Shown here piece by piece: positions 50,677-60,891 of a DNA stretch of 64,000 bases. The stretch spans positions 868,001-932,000 of the forward strand of contig NZ_JAMTCQ010000008.1 of assembly GCF_024171895.1 (NCBI RefSeq), given 5' to 3'. A program made the translations under genes and the position numbers. Position 1 is the first letter of the stretch, and each line of letters starts with the position of its first letter. This stretch comes from Prauserella halophila (GTDB lineage: Bacteria > Actinomycetota > Actinomycetes > Mycobacteriales > Pseudonocardiaceae). Below the pieces are notes generated by a model. That model ran no database searches and was not told the origin of the DNA. It saw only the letters and a list, made by a program, of their open reading frames with translations.

Positions 50677-52425
50677 TCACTCCACGCCCATCAGCAGCAC
50701 CGCGTCGGACTGTCCACCGTAGTAGCACACCAGTTCGACCTCCGGATGGCCGACGCGCAGATGCTCCGCCAGCACGTCCTCCACGTCGGGCGGTGCCTCC
50801 GCTCCGGTGAGGACGGTGACCAATTCGCCGCCGACGGCCAGCATCCGCTCCAGCACGTCGATCGCCGTCGCCGTGACACTGCCGGAGTCGCCGATCCGCA
50901 CGACCTCGCCGTCGACGAGCCCGAGCACATCGCCCGCGCGCACCTGGCCGACCCAGGTGAGCGCGTCCTCGCCCGCGACGACGATGTCGCCGCGGCGGGT
51001 CGCGGCGGCCGCCTCCGCCATGGCCACGACATCGGCGCTCGCCCTGCGTTCCGGATCGTGCACCGCCAGCGCGGCCAGCGCCTGCACCGGCGACGCACAC
51101 GGCACGACGACGACGTCGCGCTCGGCCAGCACGGGATGACTCGCCGCACGTTCGGCCACCGCGGTCAGGTCCACCCCGCCCGGCACGACCGTCACGTGCT
51201 CGGCCGCGGTCTCCCCGACGAGCCCGAGCAGCTCCTCCGTGGTCGGTTCCGTGTCGGGCTCCACCGCCAGCACCGGCACCCCTTCCCCGCCGACGAGCTC
51301 GGCCACTCCCTTCCCGCGAAGCACGGCGGCGACGGCGCGGTCGGCCGCAGCGCTCTCCGGCGGTGCCGGGGTCATGAGCGGTTCCACCCGCACCCGGTGC
51401 GGCCTGCCGTGACGCAGCCCGGCCTCGAGAGCCGCCCCGATGTCGTCGCAATGGACGTGGACGGCGTGATTGCCCGCGCCGTCCCCGGCGACCGTGACGC
51501 TGTCGCCCAGTTCGGCCAGGTCCCGGCGCAGGGCGGCGAGCGCAGCGTCCTCGGTGGTGGTGTCCTCGGTGGTGGTGTCCTCGGTGGTGGACTCCAGGCC
51601 GGAGAGCAGGTACATCACCTCCCACGCCTGCGGTGCGGGCAGTGCCGAGACGGCGGTCACCGGGCGATGCGGGGCGATGCCGGCCTCCCCTGCGACGACG
51701 GCGGCGAGCGCATCCAGCACGGCCACCAGGCCGCGACCGCCCGCGTCGACCACGCCCGCGGCGGCCAGCGCGGCCAGCTGCCGCGGCGTTTCCGACAGCG
51801 CCCCGGCGGCGGTGCGGGCGGCCACGCGGGCCACGACGTCGAGCGTCACGGCCCCGTCGACCGCGCCACCATCGGTAGCACCGCCATCGGTGGCACCGCC
51901 ATCGGTAGCGGTGGTGGCGTCGGTAGCGGTGGTGGCATCGGGCGTGGCGGCGAGGCCGGCGTGGCCGGACGCGGCCGGATCGGCGTCCGGCCCGGCGACC
52001 GCTGCGCCGACTGCGTGCAGCACGCTCAGCATCGTCCCGGCGACGGGCCGTGCGACCGCCCCGGTGGCGCGCGTGTCGGCGCGGCGCAACGCGGCGGCGA
52101 CGGCCGGGCCGTCGAGGACCGCGGCATCGCCCGCCGACTCGGCGAACCCGCGCAGCACCTGCGACAGGATCACACCGGAATTGCCGCGCGCCGCCGCGAC
52201 GGCCCCACCCGCCAGCACCTGCAGCGCCTCCCCTGCGCGGGCGACCTCGGGGCGCTGCGTGAGCGCGGTGTAGGCGGCCGTGACCGTGTGGAGCAGATTG
52301 GAGCCGGTGTCGGAGTCGGCGACCGGGTAGACGTTGATGCCGTTGATGTCGGCGCGCAGCTCCTCGAGGCTGCGCACGCAGGCACCCGCCCACGCGCGCA
52401 CGGCCGCCGCATCCAGGGAGTGCAC
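50677..52425 (-). CDS. DAK2-domain protein (FakA-like)
   Basis: 582 residues, GTG start behind GGAGGATA. The N-terminal DhaL/DAK2 domain has [20 protein letters not shown] (three Asp for Mg-ATP) and [20 protein letters not shown]. The C-terminal EDD/FakA domain has [20 protein letters not shown]. FakA phosphorylates fatty acids bound to FakB proteins; the mycobacterial homologue at the same recG-linked position is uncharacterised. The middle carries low-complexity [11 protein letters not shown] and TTEDTTTED repeats, which lengthen the linker. Confidence 0.87.
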   Translation of the reverse strand: MHSLDAAAVRAWAGACVRSLEELRADINGINVYPVADSDTGSNLLHTVTAAYTALTQRPEVARAGEALQVLAGGAVAAARGNSGVILSQVLRGFAESAGDAAVLDGPAVAAALRRADTRATGAVARPVAGTMLSVLHAVGAAVAGPDADPAASGHAGLAATPDATTATDATTATDGGATDGGATDGGAVDGAVTLDVVARVAARTAAGALSETPRQLAALAAAGVVDAGGRGLVAVLDALAAVVAGEAGIAPHRPVTAVSALPAPQAWEVMYLLSGLESTTEDTTTEDTTTEDAALAALRRDLAELGDSVTVAGDGAGNHAVHVHCDDIGAALEAGLRHGRPHRVRVEPLMTPAPPESAAADRAVAAVLRGKGVAELVGGEGVPVLAVEPDTEPTTEELLGLVGETAAEHVTVVPGGVDLTAVAERAASHPVLAERDVVVVPCASPVQALAALAVHDPERRASADVVAMAEAAAATRRGDIVVAGEDALTWVGQVRAGDVLGLVDGEVVRIGDSGSVTATAIDVLERMLAVGGELVTVLTGAEAPPDVEDVLAEHLRVGHPEVELVCYYGGQSDAVLLMGVE

Positions 52426-52572
52426 CGCGTATCCTCCAACCGGGAACTGGTGGGTTCGACGCGAGCGTATCGACCCGGATGGAGCCACGGAGAACGCACC
52501 GGATACCCTGTTCGAGATGCCCGGTATTCCCGGGCGGATTGTGTTTACCTACTTTCTCGAGGAGTGTTCGAC

Positions 52573-52764
52573 GTGGCTGCCGTGTGCGACGTCTGTGGCA
52601 AGGGGCCGGGCTTCGGCAAGTCGGTCTCGCACTCTCACCGGAAGACCAACCGCCGGTGGAACCCGAACATCCAGACCGTGCACGCGAAGCTCGGGCTTTC
52701 CCAGAAGAAGCGCATGAACGTGTGCACTTCCTGCCTGAAGGCCGGCAAGGTCGTTCGGGGCTGA
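52573..52764 (+). CDS. rpmB: 50S ribosomal protein L28
   Basis: 63 residues, GTG start. [37 protein letters not shown] and [16 protein letters not shown] are L28 signatures; the two CxxC pairs make it the zinc-binding form. It is divergent from the DAK2 gene, as in other actinobacteria, and followed by a strong terminator. Confidence 0.97.
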   Translation: MAAVCDVCGKGPGFGKSVSHSHRKTNRRWNPNIQTVHAKLGLSQKKRMNVCTSCLKAGKVVRG

Positions 52765-52785
52765 CGCCTCAGAACCAGAAACTCT

Positions 52786-52820
52786 CGAAGCCCCGGGGAT
52801 CATCGATCCCCGGGGCTTCG
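52786..52820 (+). terminator. Perfect 16-bp hairpin after rpmB
   Basis: CGAAGCCCCGGGGATC (52786-52801) pairs fully with 52805-52820 around a 3-base loop, 21 bases after the L28 stop. The stem is strong enough to terminate without a U-tract. Confidence 0.88.
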
Positions 52821-52828
52821 TGCTGTGC

Positions 52829-52865
52829 GCGTGTTCTGCACTCGGCACCGCGTGTTCTGCACTCG
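52829..52865 (+). repeat. GCGTGTTCTGCACTCG repeat, 21-bp period
   Basis: GCGTGTTCTGCACTCG occurs at 52829-52844 and 52850-52865, 21 bases apart, just past the rpmB terminator in the sense of that gene. The same box recurs on the minus strand behind the cysteine dioxygenase gene. Confidence 0.88.
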
Positions 52866-52880
52866 TGCGGCCACGGCCGG

Positions 52881-53144
52881 TCAGCGCGCGGAGTCGGCGA
52901 TCAACGCGGCGGCCAACGCTCCGTATACCGTCGCGGCCAGACGCTCGAACACCGTGCGCACGCGCGGGCTACCCAGCACCCGGTCCCGGACCGCACCCGC
53001 CAATTGCCCCGTGACCAGAGCCACAGCCAGGCCGATCACCTGCAGGAGCACGCCGAGCAGGAGCAGCTGCAGCGCCGGGTTCGCCGCGGCCGACGCGCTC
53101 CACCCGGTGTTCGCCGCCGGCGCCTCCGCCCGCGAACGCCTCAA
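52881..53144 (-). pseudogene. LysE-family exporter C-terminal remnant
   Basis: The frame ends ALVTGQLAGAVRDRVLGSPR, VRTVFERLAATVYGALAAAL, IADSAR, the last two helices and basic loop of a LysE/RhtB exporter. The upstream four helices are missing, so the gene is 5'-truncated. A plus-strand remnant of another protein (RERLNELLHSL, then with a frameshift DPVAAADGLRWIVDDPGDVL) covers about 53131-53330. The whole stretch 52866-53465 holds no intact gene. Confidence 0.5.
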
Positions 53145-53340
53145 CGAACTGTTGCACTCCCTTCGGCCGACCCCGTCGCGGCGGCCGACGGCCTGCGCTG
53201 GATCGTCGACGACCCCGGCGACGTCCTCCCGGCTGCGCTCACCACCGCCGTGCTGGCGTGGCTCCTACGGCACCCACAAGGTCGCCGCCCACCGGCGTCG
53301 CGCCGCACAGGCCGACTGCGACTGACCCGAGGCCCCTCAA

Positions 53341-53456
53341 CCCGCAACACGATCCCCGGAATCCGCAACACAGCCCCCGGAACGCGCAACACAGCCCCCG
53401 GAACGCGCAACACGGCCCCCGGAACCCGCAACACGGCGGGCATGGGCGCAGGACGC
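53341..53456 (-). repeat. 21-bp tandem array behind ung
   Basis: AACAC boxes recur every 21 bases at 53346, 53367, 53388, 53409 and 53430 in units like AACACAGCCCCCGGAACGCG. It ends GGCGCAGGACGCGCG ten bases from the ung stop. It has the same unit count, period and terminal box as the array at 15376-15510. Confidence 0.9.
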
Positions 53457-53465
53457 GCGCGTCGG

Positions 53466-54158
53466 TTACGGGAGGCGCCAGTCGACCGGGTCGGCTCCCT
53501 GCGCCCGGAGCAGTTCGTTGGCACGGCTGAACGGCCGCGAACCGAAGAAGCCGTTGTGGGCCGACAGCGGGCTCGGGTGCACGGACTCGACGCACCGCTC
53601 GGCCCCGATGAGCGGTTTGAGCTTGCGCGCGCCCGCGCCCCACAGAATCGCCACGAGCGGCTGGTCCCGGGCGGCGAGCGCGCGGATGGCCTGCTCGGTG
53701 ACCTGCTCCCAGCCTTTGCCCTGGTGCGAGTTCGACTTGCCGGGCTGCACCGTGAGCGACCTGTTCAGCAGCAACACGCCCCGGCCCGCCCACGGTGTCA
53801 GATCACCGTTGGACGGCGCCGGATACCCGAGGTCCTCGCAGTACTCCTTGTAGATGTTGACGAGGCTCTTCGGCAGCGGCCGCACGTCCGGCGCCACGGC
53901 GAAGGACAGACCGATCGCGTGTCCGGGCGTCGGATACGGATCCTGGCCCACGATCAGTACCCGCACGTCGGCCAGCGGCTGCTGGAACGCCCGCAGAATG
54001 TGCTCACCGGACGGCAGATAGGTCCGTCCCGCGGCGACCTCGGCGCGCAGGAACTCCCCCATCGCCCCGATCGTGTCCGCGACGGGTGCGAGCGCCTCGG
54101 CCCAGCCCGCCTCGACGACATCGGTCAGCGCACGTCCGGAAGTACCCGTGGAAGTCAC
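53466..54158 (-). CDS. ung: Uracil-DNA glycosylase (family 1)
   Basis: 230 residues, GTG start. Motifs [20 protein letters not shown] (catalytic Asp), [26 protein letters not shown] and [20 protein letters not shown] (catalytic His, Leu intercalation loop) are intact. It removes uracil from DNA. Last gene of the minus-strand group thiL, GNAT, gamma-carbonic anhydrase, ung; 39 bases separate it from the previous gene. Confidence 0.97.
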   Translation of the reverse strand: MTSTGTSGRALTDVVEAGWAEALAPVADTIGAMGEFLRAEVAAGRTYLPSGEHILRAFQQPLADVRVLIVGQDPYPTPGHAIGLSFAVAPDVRPLPKSLVNIYKEYCEDLGYPAPSNGDLTPWAGRGVLLLNRSLTVQPGKSNSHQGKGWEQVTEQAIRALAARDQPLVAILWGAGARKLKPLIGAERCVESVHPSPLSAHNGFFGSRPFSRANELLRAQGADPVDWRLP

Positions 54159-54197
54159 GGCCCGGACTCTAGCGCGCCGGCGCGGCGGCCTTCACAG

Positions 54198-54719
54198 TCA
54201 CTCGAGCCTGCGCAATTCCGCCCGGTACCGCTGCGCCCGCTCGACGTAGCCGTCGACGATGCCCGCGATCGCGTCCGCTCCGAGCGAGGTGTTCTCCCGC
54301 GTCCTGGCCGGCACTCCGAGCGCGATGTGTCCCGACGGCACGTGCCCGCGGTACGACACCACGGCCCCGGCGCCGACCACGCCGCCGTCCTCGACGACCG
54401 TGCCGTTGAGCACGACCGCACCGGATGCGAGCAGGCACCCCGCGCCGATCGTCGCGCCTTCGACGTGGACGTTGTGGCCGATCGCCGAGGCCGGACCGAG
54501 GATCGTCGGCTGGCCCGTGGCGACGTGGACGATGCAGCCGTCCTGGATGTTGGACCGCGCGCCGACCTCGATGCGGTCGTTATCGGCGCGCAGCACGGTC
54601 TGCGGCCAGATCGACGCCTCGGGGCCGATGCGCACGTCGCCGATCAGCGTCGCGTCCGGATGCACCCACGCGTCGGGATGAATGTCGGGTTCGAGGTCGC
54701 CGAGCGCGTAGATCGCCAT
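54198..54719 (-). CDS. Gamma-carbonic anhydrase-family hexapeptide protein
   Basis: 173 residues of left-handed beta-helix: repeated hexapeptides such as ATLIGDVRIGPEASIWPQTV, VLRADNDRIEVGARSNIQDG and GHNVHVEGATIGAGCLLASG. The zinc-binding histidines HVATG, GHNVH (HxxxH) are present, as in gamma-class carbonic anhydrases/YrdA. C-terminal helix RENTSLGADAIAGIVDGYVE. Enzyme activity is not certain, since many YrdA-type proteins lack proven activity. ATG at 54719; five bases separate it from the GNAT gene. Confidence 0.88.
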   Translation of the reverse strand: MAIYALGDLEPDIHPDAWVHPDATLIGDVRIGPEASIWPQTVLRADNDRIEVGARSNIQDGCIVHVATGQPTILGPASAIGHNVHVEGATIGAGCLLASGAVVLNGTVVEDGGVVGAGAVVSYRGHVPSGHIALGVPARTRENTSLGADAIAGIVDGYVERAQRYRAELRRLE

Positions 54720-54724
54720 CCGCG

Positions 54725-55207
54725 TTACTCCAGTTCCTTCGCCATGCACACGCTGATCGGATCCTGGGCGTACACGCCGAACTTCTCGATCTCGTGATAG
54801 CCCGACGAACGGTACAACGCGATCGCCTCCGGCTGTTTGTACCCGGTTTCGAGGACGATGCGGCGACAGCCGTACTCCGCGGCGGTGCGTTCCAGCGCGG
54901 CGAGCATCGCGCGGGAGTGGCCGCGGCCGCGCTCGCCGTCGACGACGAACATGCGCTTGATCTCGGCGTCGCGCCCGCGCAGCGAACCGTCACCCGCGGC
55001 GTGCGCGCGCCAGCCGCCACAGGCGATCGGCACCTCGTCGCGGTAGCCGACGAGGAAGATCCCCTGCGGCGGCGCGAACTCCGCCGGGTCGACGGGCGTG
55101 ACGTCGGGGTCGCCGTAGCGGCCGACGTACTCCTGCTGCACGAGATCGATCAGCTTGGTCGAGTCGGGGTGGTCGAAGGCGAGCACGTGAATGTCCACGC
55201 CGTCCAT
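54725..55207 (-). CDS. GNAT-family N-acetyltransferase
   Basis: 160 residues. Acetyl-CoA loop: EIKRMFVVDGERGRGHSRAM (R-x-x-G-x-G type) followed by LLxxLE helix; RIVLETGYKQPEAIALYRSS and GYHEIEKFG are the usual C-terminal motifs. The substrate is unknown. Ten bases separate it from thiL, and five from the gamma-carbonic anhydrase gene, so it belongs to that operon. Confidence 0.9.
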   Translation of the reverse strand: MDGVDIHVLAFDHPDSTKLIDLVQQEYVGRYGDPDVTPVDPAEFAPPQGIFLVGYRDEVPIACGGWRAHAAGDGSLRGRDAEIKRMFVVDGERGRGHSRAMLAALERTAAEYGCRRIVLETGYKQPEAIALYRSSGYHEIEKFGVYAQDPISVCMAKELE

Positions 55208-55217
55208 GTAACCCGAT

Positions 55218-56234
55218 TCAACGCCAGTGTTCCCATCCGATTTCGCCGTCGTAGGGCTTGCCGTCGACAGTGACGCCCGTGTCGGGCATCAGCACCGTGC
55301 CGATCTGCCGCCAGCCCTGGGGAAGGTCGACGAACGACGGGAACGTCGCCACGAGTGCGTGATCCTCCCCACCGGTGAGCACCCACCGCATCGGATCCGC
55401 CCCGAGCGCATTCGCGACGTCGACGAGTTTGCGGTCCACCTCGAGCGCGTCGGTGGTGATGTCGATGCCGACGTCGGATTCCTCGGCGAGGTGCCCGAGG
55501 TCGGCGAGGAGCCCGTCGGAGACGTCGATCATCGCCGTGGCGCCCGCGTCGGCGGCTGCGGGGCCCGCGGTGTAAGGCGGCTCCGGCGCGCGCTGGGCGT
55601 TGACCACTCCGACCGGCGACCGGAATCCGCGGCCCAGCACGGCGAGTCCGGCGGCCGCCCAGCCCAGCCTGCCGCACACCGCGACGATGTGGCCCGGGCG
55701 CGCACCCGACCGTGTCACCGGGGTGCGCCCGCCGAGGTCGCCGAGCGCGGTGACGCTGACCACCAGTTGGTCGGCCCGTACGACGTCGCCGCCCACGATG
55801 CCGGCGCCCACCCGCGCGGCCTCCGCCGTCAGACCGTCGGAGATGCCGGTCGCGACGGCGGCGTCGGTGTCGGCGGGGCAGCCGAAGCCGACCACCAGTG
55901 ACGTCGGCGTCGCGCCCATCGCGGCGATGTCGGCCAGGTTCACCGCGGCCGCCTTGTGGCCGACCTGTTCGGGACCGGACCAGTCGAGCCGGAAGTGCAC
56001 CCCCTGCACGAGCACGTCCGTGCTGATCACCACCCGCCCGTCCGGGGCCGGCACCACGGCCGCATCGTCACCGGGGCCGACGACCGTGCCGGCAGGCGGC
56101 TGCTGCCTGCCGGTGACGTCGCGGATCAGTCCGAACTCGCCGACGTCGGCGACCGTTCCGCCCGCGCGTGCCTCCGCCCCGGCGCTCCTGCTTCGGTCCG
56201 CCCCCCTGTTCCTGTCCGTGTCCCTGCCCTCCAC
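55218..56234 (-). CDS. thiL: Thiamine-monophosphate kinase
   Basis: 338 residues, GTG start. Motifs TVGEF-type start VADVGEFGLIRDVTGR, GPGDDAAVVPAPDGRVVIST, DVLVQGVHFRLDWSGPEQVG, NLADIAAMGATPTSLVVGF, IVGGDVVRAD, MIDVSDGLLADLGHLAEESD and LTGGEDHALVATFP. It makes thiamine diphosphate from thiamine monophosphate. First gene of the operon with GNAT, carbonic anhydrase and ung. The N-terminal 30 residues are Arg/Asp-rich and may be dispensable; the GTG used here is the only clear start. Confidence 0.94.
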   Translation of the reverse strand: MEGRDTDRNRGADRSRSAGAEARAGGTVADVGEFGLIRDVTGRQQPPAGTVVGPGDDAAVVPAPDGRVVISTDVLVQGVHFRLDWSGPEQVGHKAAAVNLADIAAMGATPTSLVVGFGCPADTDAAVATGISDGLTAEAARVGAGIVGGDVVRADQLVVSVTALGDLGGRTPVTRSGARPGHIVAVCGRLGWAAAGLAVLGRGFRSPVGVVNAQRAPEPPYTAGPAAADAGATAMIDVSDGLLADLGHLAEESDVGIDITTDALEVDRKLVDVANALGADPMRWVLTGGEDHALVATFPSFVDLPQGWRQIGTVLMPDTGVTVDGKPYDGEIGWEHWR

Positions 56235-56324
56235 ACAACACCTCCGGTGCCCCGCCTGCGGTACGTTGCAGCGACGTTACCCATCTTGGGCCCGCACGGG
56301 CCGAACCGGACGAAGGGACGCGCC

Positions 56325-56564
56325 GTGGTGCATGCATACATCCTCATCCAGACGGAGGTCGGCAAGGCCGCGTCGGTGGCCGCCGAGATCGCCCAGCTGC
56401 CCGGGGTCGCCAGCTCCGAGGACGTCACCGGCCCGTACGACGTCATCGTTCGCGCGGAGGCCGGCAACGTCGACGACCTCGGCCAGCTCGTGGTCGCCAG
56501 CGTCCAGAACGTCGACGGCATCACCCGCACCCTGACCTGCCCGGTGGTGCACCTGCCCCAGTGA
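56325..56564 (+). CDS. Lrp/AsnC ligand-binding (RAM) domain protein
   Basis: 79 residues, GTG start with GAAGGGA upstream. It is only the ligand-binding alpha-beta sandwich of Lrp/AsnC (VHAYILIQTEVGKAASVAAE, SSEDVTGPYDVIVRAEAGNV, RTLTCPVVHLP) with no HTH. Such stand-alone RAM proteins bind amino acids and can oligomerise. It is divergent from thiL and followed by the DUF3515 gene 75 bases on. Confidence 0.9.
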   Translation: MVHAYILIQTEVGKAASVAAEIAQLPGVASSEDVTGPYDVIVRAEAGNVDDLGQLVVASVQNVDGITRTLTCPVVHLPQ

Positions 56565-56639
56565 CGAGCTCCGCCGGCGGCACGGCCGCCGGCGGACCTG
56601 CGCCAGGAACCGACCGACACCGAGGACCGACACGACCGC

Positions 56640-57467
56640 ATGACCGACAGCTCCGACACGCCCGACAGGCCCGACCGGGCAGGCCGGGCCGGACCCCACG
56701 ACGAGGAGTCCGGTCCGGCCGGGACGCCCGGCACGACCGAGACACCTGCCACGGCCGAGACACCGCCGGACACCGCTCCACCGAACACGGACACGGACAC
56801 GGACACGGACACGACCGACAACGGAACCACCGACACCGGAGTCCCGGACACCGGTGCGTCCGGCACCGGAACCGCTGACACCGGAGCACCGGACACCGGA
56901 GCACCGCCACGGACGCTGCTCGTCGCGGCTGCCGTCCTCGCCGTGGCCCTGGCGGCGGGTGTCGGGGCCATCGGGGTGTTCGGCGGCGACGCCGGGCCGG
57001 GGACGGGTTCACAGGCCGGGTCGTCGTCGAGCACGAACCCCACCGGACCGGCCGGGCCGCTGCCGCTCGTGTCGATTCCCGCACCGGAGTCGGGCAGCGA
57101 TGCGTGTCACCGCATGCTCGAGGCCGTGCCGGGGCAACTGACGTCGTCGGGCGAGCCGTTGGAGCAGCGCGAGCTCGCCGAACCGGCACCGCCCGCCACT
57201 GCGGCGTGGGGACGCGACAATCCGGTGGTACTGCGGTGCGGACTCGACCGGCCGTCGGAACTGACGCGCACGTCCTCACTCCGTCAGATCAACGGTGTCC
57301 AGTGGCTGCACGTGCCGGACGAGACCGGCCCGAGCGCCACCTGGTACGTCGTCGACCGGCCGGTCCACCTCGCGCTGACGGTTCCCGAGGGCACAGGGAC
57401 CGGCCCGTTGCAGCGGATCTCGGACCTGGCTGGCGAGACGCTCGAGCAGGTCCCGCCCGCCTTCTGA
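56640..57467 (+). CDS. DUF3515 membrane protein
   Basis: 275 residues. The first 90 residues are disordered with Thr/Asp/Pro repeats (TDTDTDTDTTDNGTTDTG). One transmembrane helix (TLLVAAAVLAVALAAGVGAI, about residues 92-112) follows, then an extracellular DUF3515 domain with two cysteines (SDACHRMLEAVPG, VLRCGLDRP) and the WLHVPDETGPSATWYVVDRP segment. The same gene lies next to ddl in mycobacteria and streptomycetes. Function unknown. Confidence 0.87.
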   Translation: MTDSSDTPDRPDRAGRAGPHDEESGPAGTPGTTETPATAETPPDTAPPNTDTDTDTDTTDNGTTDTGVPDTGASGTGTADTGAPDTGAPPRTLLVAAAVLAVALAAGVGAIGVFGGDAGPGTGSQAGSSSSTNPTGPAGPLPLVSIPAPESGSDACHRMLEAVPGQLTSSGEPLEQRELAEPAPPATAAWGRDNPVVLRCGLDRPSELTRTSSLRQINGVQWLHVPDETGPSATWYVVDRPVHLALTVPEGTGTGPLQRISDLAGETLEQVPPAF

Positions 57468-57526
57468 CGCTTCCGACGACCCGTCCCGCGGCAGCCACGG
57501 CCGGTACGGCCCGGCAACCGCGCGGC

Positions 57527-58624
57527 TCAGCGCAGGCCGGTACCGCGGGCGATCGCCGTGTCGACCAAAGTGGACAGCAGCATCGGATAGTCGACGCCCG
57601 TGGCGGCCCACATCTTCGGGTAGGCCGACGTCGTGGTGAAGCCCGGCATCGTGTTGACCTCGTTGATGACGAGCTCGCCGCCGTCGGTGACGAAGAAGTC
57701 GACGCGAGCCAGTCCCTGGCAGTCCAGCGCCCGGAACGCCTCGACCGCGCACGCCCGCAGGCGTTCGATCACGTCATCGCCGAGTTTGGCGGGAATGTCG
57801 AGTTCGGCGTCCTCGCCGAGGTACTTGGTCTCGAAGTCGTACCAGGCGTCGGCGTCGTCGCCGAGCACGCGGATCTCCGCGGGCAGCGACGCCTCGACGC
57901 GCCCGTCGGGGAATTCGAGCACACCGCATTCGACCTCGCGGCCCGTGACGCCCGCCTCGACGAGCACCTTCGGATCCGTCTCACGCGCGAGCGCGATCGC
58001 GTCGTCGAGCTGCGCCCAGTCCGTCACGCGCGTGATGCCGATCGACGAGCCCGCCCGCGCCGGCTTGACGAACACGGGCAGTCCGAGCCGTTCACGTTCG
58101 GACTCGCCGAGGGTGGACTGTCCACGCCGGACCGACGCGTACGGCCCGACGGGCAGGTCCTCTGCGGCCAGCAGCTTCTTGGCGAACACTTTGTCCATCG
58201 CCGCCGCGCTGGCCAGCACGCCCGCTCCGACGTAGGGGATGTCGGCCATCTCCAGCAGTCCCTGGACGGTGCCGTCCTCACCGAAAGCGCCGTGCAACAC
58301 GGGGAACACGACGTCCACCTCGGACAGCACCTCGGATTCGCTGCCCGGCTCGAGACTCACGACACTCTTGCTCGTCGGGTCGCCTGCCAGCACGAGCGCC
58401 CGGCCGTCGTCGACCGACGGCAGTTCGCGCCCGCGGATCCGGAGAGCCCGGGGGTCGTCGGTGCCCAGCACCCAGCCACCGGCCGGGGTGATACCGACGG
58501 GCACGATCTCGAACCGTTCCGGGTCGAGATTGTCCAGCACGCAGCCCGCGGACACGCAGGAAATCGTGTGCTCGCTGCTGCGGCCGCCGAACACCACGGC
58601 CACGCGCGTCTTGCGGCTATTCAT
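57527..58624 (-). CDS. ddl: D-alanine--D-alanine ligase
   Basis: 365 residues. [80 protein letters not shown] and [20 protein letters not shown] are the ATP-grasp Ddl signatures. It makes the D-Ala-D-Ala of peptidoglycan. ATG at 58624. In mycobacteria ddl is followed by gpsA; here a 3.1-kb block (MocR, PNPOx-like, cysteine dioxygenase) separates them. Confidence 0.97.
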   Translation of the reverse strand: MNSRKTRVAVVFGGRSSEHTISCVSAGCVLDNLDPERFEIVPVGITPAGGWVLGTDDPRALRIRGRELPSVDDGRALVLAGDPTSKSVVSLEPGSESEVLSEVDVVFPVLHGAFGEDGTVQGLLEMADIPYVGAGVLASAAAMDKVFAKKLLAAEDLPVGPYASVRRGQSTLGESERERLGLPVFVKPARAGSSIGITRVTDWAQLDDAIALARETDPKVLVEAGVTGREVECGVLEFPDGRVEASLPAEIRVLGDDADAWYDFETKYLGEDAELDIPAKLGDDVIERLRACAVEAFRALDCQGLARVDFFVTDGGELVINEVNTMPGFTTTSAYPKMWAATGVDYPMLLSTLVDTAIARGTGLR

Positions 58625-58635
58625 GGGCTGCCACC

Positions 58636-60036
58636 CTACCGGTGCCTCGTACGGGTCAGGTCAACGAGCGTCGGCACGCATTCGGCGAGTTCGGACCGCG
58701 AGCACCCGGCGTAGCCCACCAGTACACCGTGTGCCGTCGGCACGGTCGCGAAATGCCGGGCGAGGCCGTCGAGCAGCACGCCGCGGCGTTTGCCCTCGGC
58801 GATCCGCTCCCGCTCGGCCTCCGCCGACGGCAGCGGCACCACGAGGTGTGCGCCCGCGTCGTCGCCGAGCACCGGCACGCCCGCCGTGGCGAACGCATCG
58901 ACGAGGATCGACCGGCGGTCCGACAGTTCCCGCCGCAGTCTGCGCAGATGCCTGCCCAGGTCGCCGTGCCGGGCGAGTTCGACGACCACGTGCTGGCCCG
59001 CCGGGGACGGGCGGGTGCCGGTCAGGTCACGGTGTTCGAGCACGGCCCGCGTCACCGACGGCGGCGCCACCATCCACCCCGCACCCAGCGTGGGCGTGAG
59101 GATCTTGCTCGTAGTGCCCAGATGCACGACGACGTCCGGTGCCAGCGAGGCCAGCAGCGGCAACGGGGCCACGTCGTAGCGCAGCTCGCCGTCGTAGTCG
59201 TCCTCGACGACGAGGACATCCCGCTCCCTGGCCAGTTCGGCGAGCTCGACCCGCCGGGACGCACTCATCCGGCAACCCATCGGGTACTGGTGCGCGGGCG
59301 AGCAGTACACGACCCGTGCGCCGGCCGGAATGCGGTCGGTCCGTAGCCCCTCCTCGTCCACCGGCACACCCGCCACACGCATGCCGGCACGGGAGAACGC
59401 CTGCACGGCACGCTGATAGCCCGGCTCCTCGACGGCGACGAGATCGCCCGGTGACAGCACGGCCGCGGCGAGTTCGACCACGGCGGCCGTCGTTCCTCCG
59501 GTGGCCAGTACCGAGTCGGTGCCCGCGTCGAGCCCGCGGTGCCGCAGCAGGTGCTCGGCGATCACCTCGCGGTACTCGCCCAGTCCGGTCCGCGACAGAT
59601 GCACCGCGGGCGGCGTGTCCGAGGCCGCCCGCCATGCGCGCCGCCACGCCGACCGGTCCAGGCCGTCGGCCCACGGCACGCCGGGCAGCAGCGCGAGCCT
59701 GCCCGGCGGCAGTTCGTCGCGCGCGGCCACGGAACGGTGTTCGGGGCGGGCGGTCGGCGGCGAGGTCGTGACGTACGTGCCGGAGCCGTGTTTGCCGACG
59801 ATCCAGCCCTCGGCGTGCAGCTGTTCGTACGCCGCCGCCGTCACGGTGCGGCTGACACCGAGCCTGCCCGCGAGCGCGCGGGTGGACGGCAGCCGGTCGC
59901 CGCCGCGCAGATGTCCCGTCGACGCCGATTCGCGAAGCGCGCCGGCCAGCTGCACGGCCAGCGGCACGCTCGATTCCCTGTCCAGCGTCACCGGCAACGC
60001 GGTCTCGCGCTGCGGCATCGCCTCGGCGTGCGTCAC
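58636..60036 (-). CDS. MocR/GntR-family regulator (PdxR-like)
   Basis: 466 residues. The N-terminal GntR winged HTH ([60 protein letters not shown], about 23-90) is joined by a linker to an aminotransferase-fold domain with PLP Lys in [20 protein letters not shown] and Asp/Tyr in [12 protein letters not shown]. PdxR-type MocR proteins sense PLP and control vitamin B6 genes. Divergent from a PNPOx-like gene, with GTGGAC direct repeats between them. Confidence 0.9.
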   Translation of the reverse strand: MTHAEAMPQRETALPVTLDRESSVPLAVQLAGALRESASTGHLRGGDRLPSTRALAGRLGVSRTVTAAAYEQLHAEGWIVGKHGSGTYVTTSPPTARPEHRSVAARDELPPGRLALLPGVPWADGLDRSAWRRAWRAASDTPPAVHLSRTGLGEYREVIAEHLLRHRGLDAGTDSVLATGGTTAAVVELAAAVLSPGDLVAVEEPGYQRAVQAFSRAGMRVAGVPVDEEGLRTDRIPAGARVVYCSPAHQYPMGCRMSASRRVELAELARERDVLVVEDDYDGELRYDVAPLPLLASLAPDVVVHLGTTSKILTPTLGAGWMVAPPSVTRAVLEHRDLTGTRPSPAGQHVVVELARHGDLGRHLRRLRRELSDRRSILVDAFATAGVPVLGDDAGAHLVVPLPSAEAERERIAEGKRRGVLLDGLARHFATVPTAHGVLVGYAGCSRSELAECVPTLVDLTRTRHR

Positions 60037-60048
60037 ACCGACCCCCTC

Positions 60049-60085
60049 AAAGTGGACTTCCGAACTAACTCATGTGTGGACATTT
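60049..60085. promoter_or_regulatory. Direct GTGGAC repeats, likely MocR/PdxR operator
   Basis: AAAGTGGACTT (60049-60059) resembles the AAAGTGG(A/T)CTA box known for PdxR of corynebacteria and Listeria. A second GTGGAC (60076-60081, in TGTGGACATTT) lies 24 bases away in the same orientation. Both are in the 82-bp gap between the MocR and PNPOx-like genes. Confidence 0.7.
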
Positions 60086-60118
60086 CATCATGCCACTGCG
60101 TCGGCGACGGTGAGACCC

Positions 60119-60787
60119 ATGCCGACCTCCCCGCACCTGTCCCCCACCGCCCGAAGCACGCTGACCCGCAAACCGGGCCGCGCCGAGACCGATCGCGCCG
60201 AGCTGGGCGCCGTGCTCGACGCCGGACTGATCTGCCACCTCGCGCTGGTGTCCGGCGACTCGCCGCTGTGTGTCCCGACCGGGTACGGGCGCGACGGCGA
60301 CACGCTCTACCTGCACGGCTCCACCGGCTCCGGCAACGTACGCACCGCGGCACGCGGGGTGGACATCTGCGTCACGGTCACGATTCTCGACGGCATCGTC
60401 TACGCGCGCTCGCTGAACAACCACTCGATGAACTACCGCTGCGCCGTGGTGCACGGCCGCTCGCGTGCGGTGACCGACGACGTCGAGCGGGACCACGCGC
60501 TGCGGGTGATCAGCGAACACCTCACGCCCGGTTCGTGGGACTACGCCCGCACCCCGGACTCGAAGGAACTGGCCGGCGTCGCCGTGCTCGCCCTCGACCT
60601 GACGGAGACGTCGGTGAAGATCCGCGGCGGCGATCCGAGCGAACAGCCCGCGGACGCCGACCGCGACGACGTCTGGGCCGGTGTGATCGACGTGCGCACC
60701 GTGCTCGGCCCGCCCCGGCCCGCGACGTACGTCCCGGCCGACCTGCCCGTCCCACCGCACATCGCCGAACGCCCCTCCCCACGCTGA
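60119..60787 (+). CDS. Pyridoxamine 5'-phosphate oxidase-family protein
   Basis: 222 residues, ATG at 60119 with GGTGAG upstream. FMN-binding split barrel of the Pyridox_ox_2 type: LICHLALVSGDSPLCVPTGY, GDTLYLHGSTGSGNVRTAAR and DICVTVTILDGIVYARSLNN, then HSMNYRCAVVHGRSR. These proteins bind FMN or F420 and are often paired with MocR regulators, as here. The substrate is unknown; true PNPOx activity is not implied. Confidence 0.88.
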   Translation: MPTSPHLSPTARSTLTRKPGRAETDRAELGAVLDAGLICHLALVSGDSPLCVPTGYGRDGDTLYLHGSTGSGNVRTAARGVDICVTVTILDGIVYARSLNNHSMNYRCAVVHGRSRAVTDDVERDHALRVISEHLTPGSWDYARTPDSKELAGVAVLALDLTETSVKIRGGDPSEQPADADRDDVWAGVIDVRTVLGPPRPATYVPADLPVPPHIAERPSPR

Positions 60788-60891
60788 CCCGCGTGTTCTG
60801 CGTTCGAGGTCGACCGCCGACGAGGACGCGATCCGGTTGTGATGCGATGCAGCCACGCGACCCGGCCGCACCGCGGCCCGACACTGCCGTC

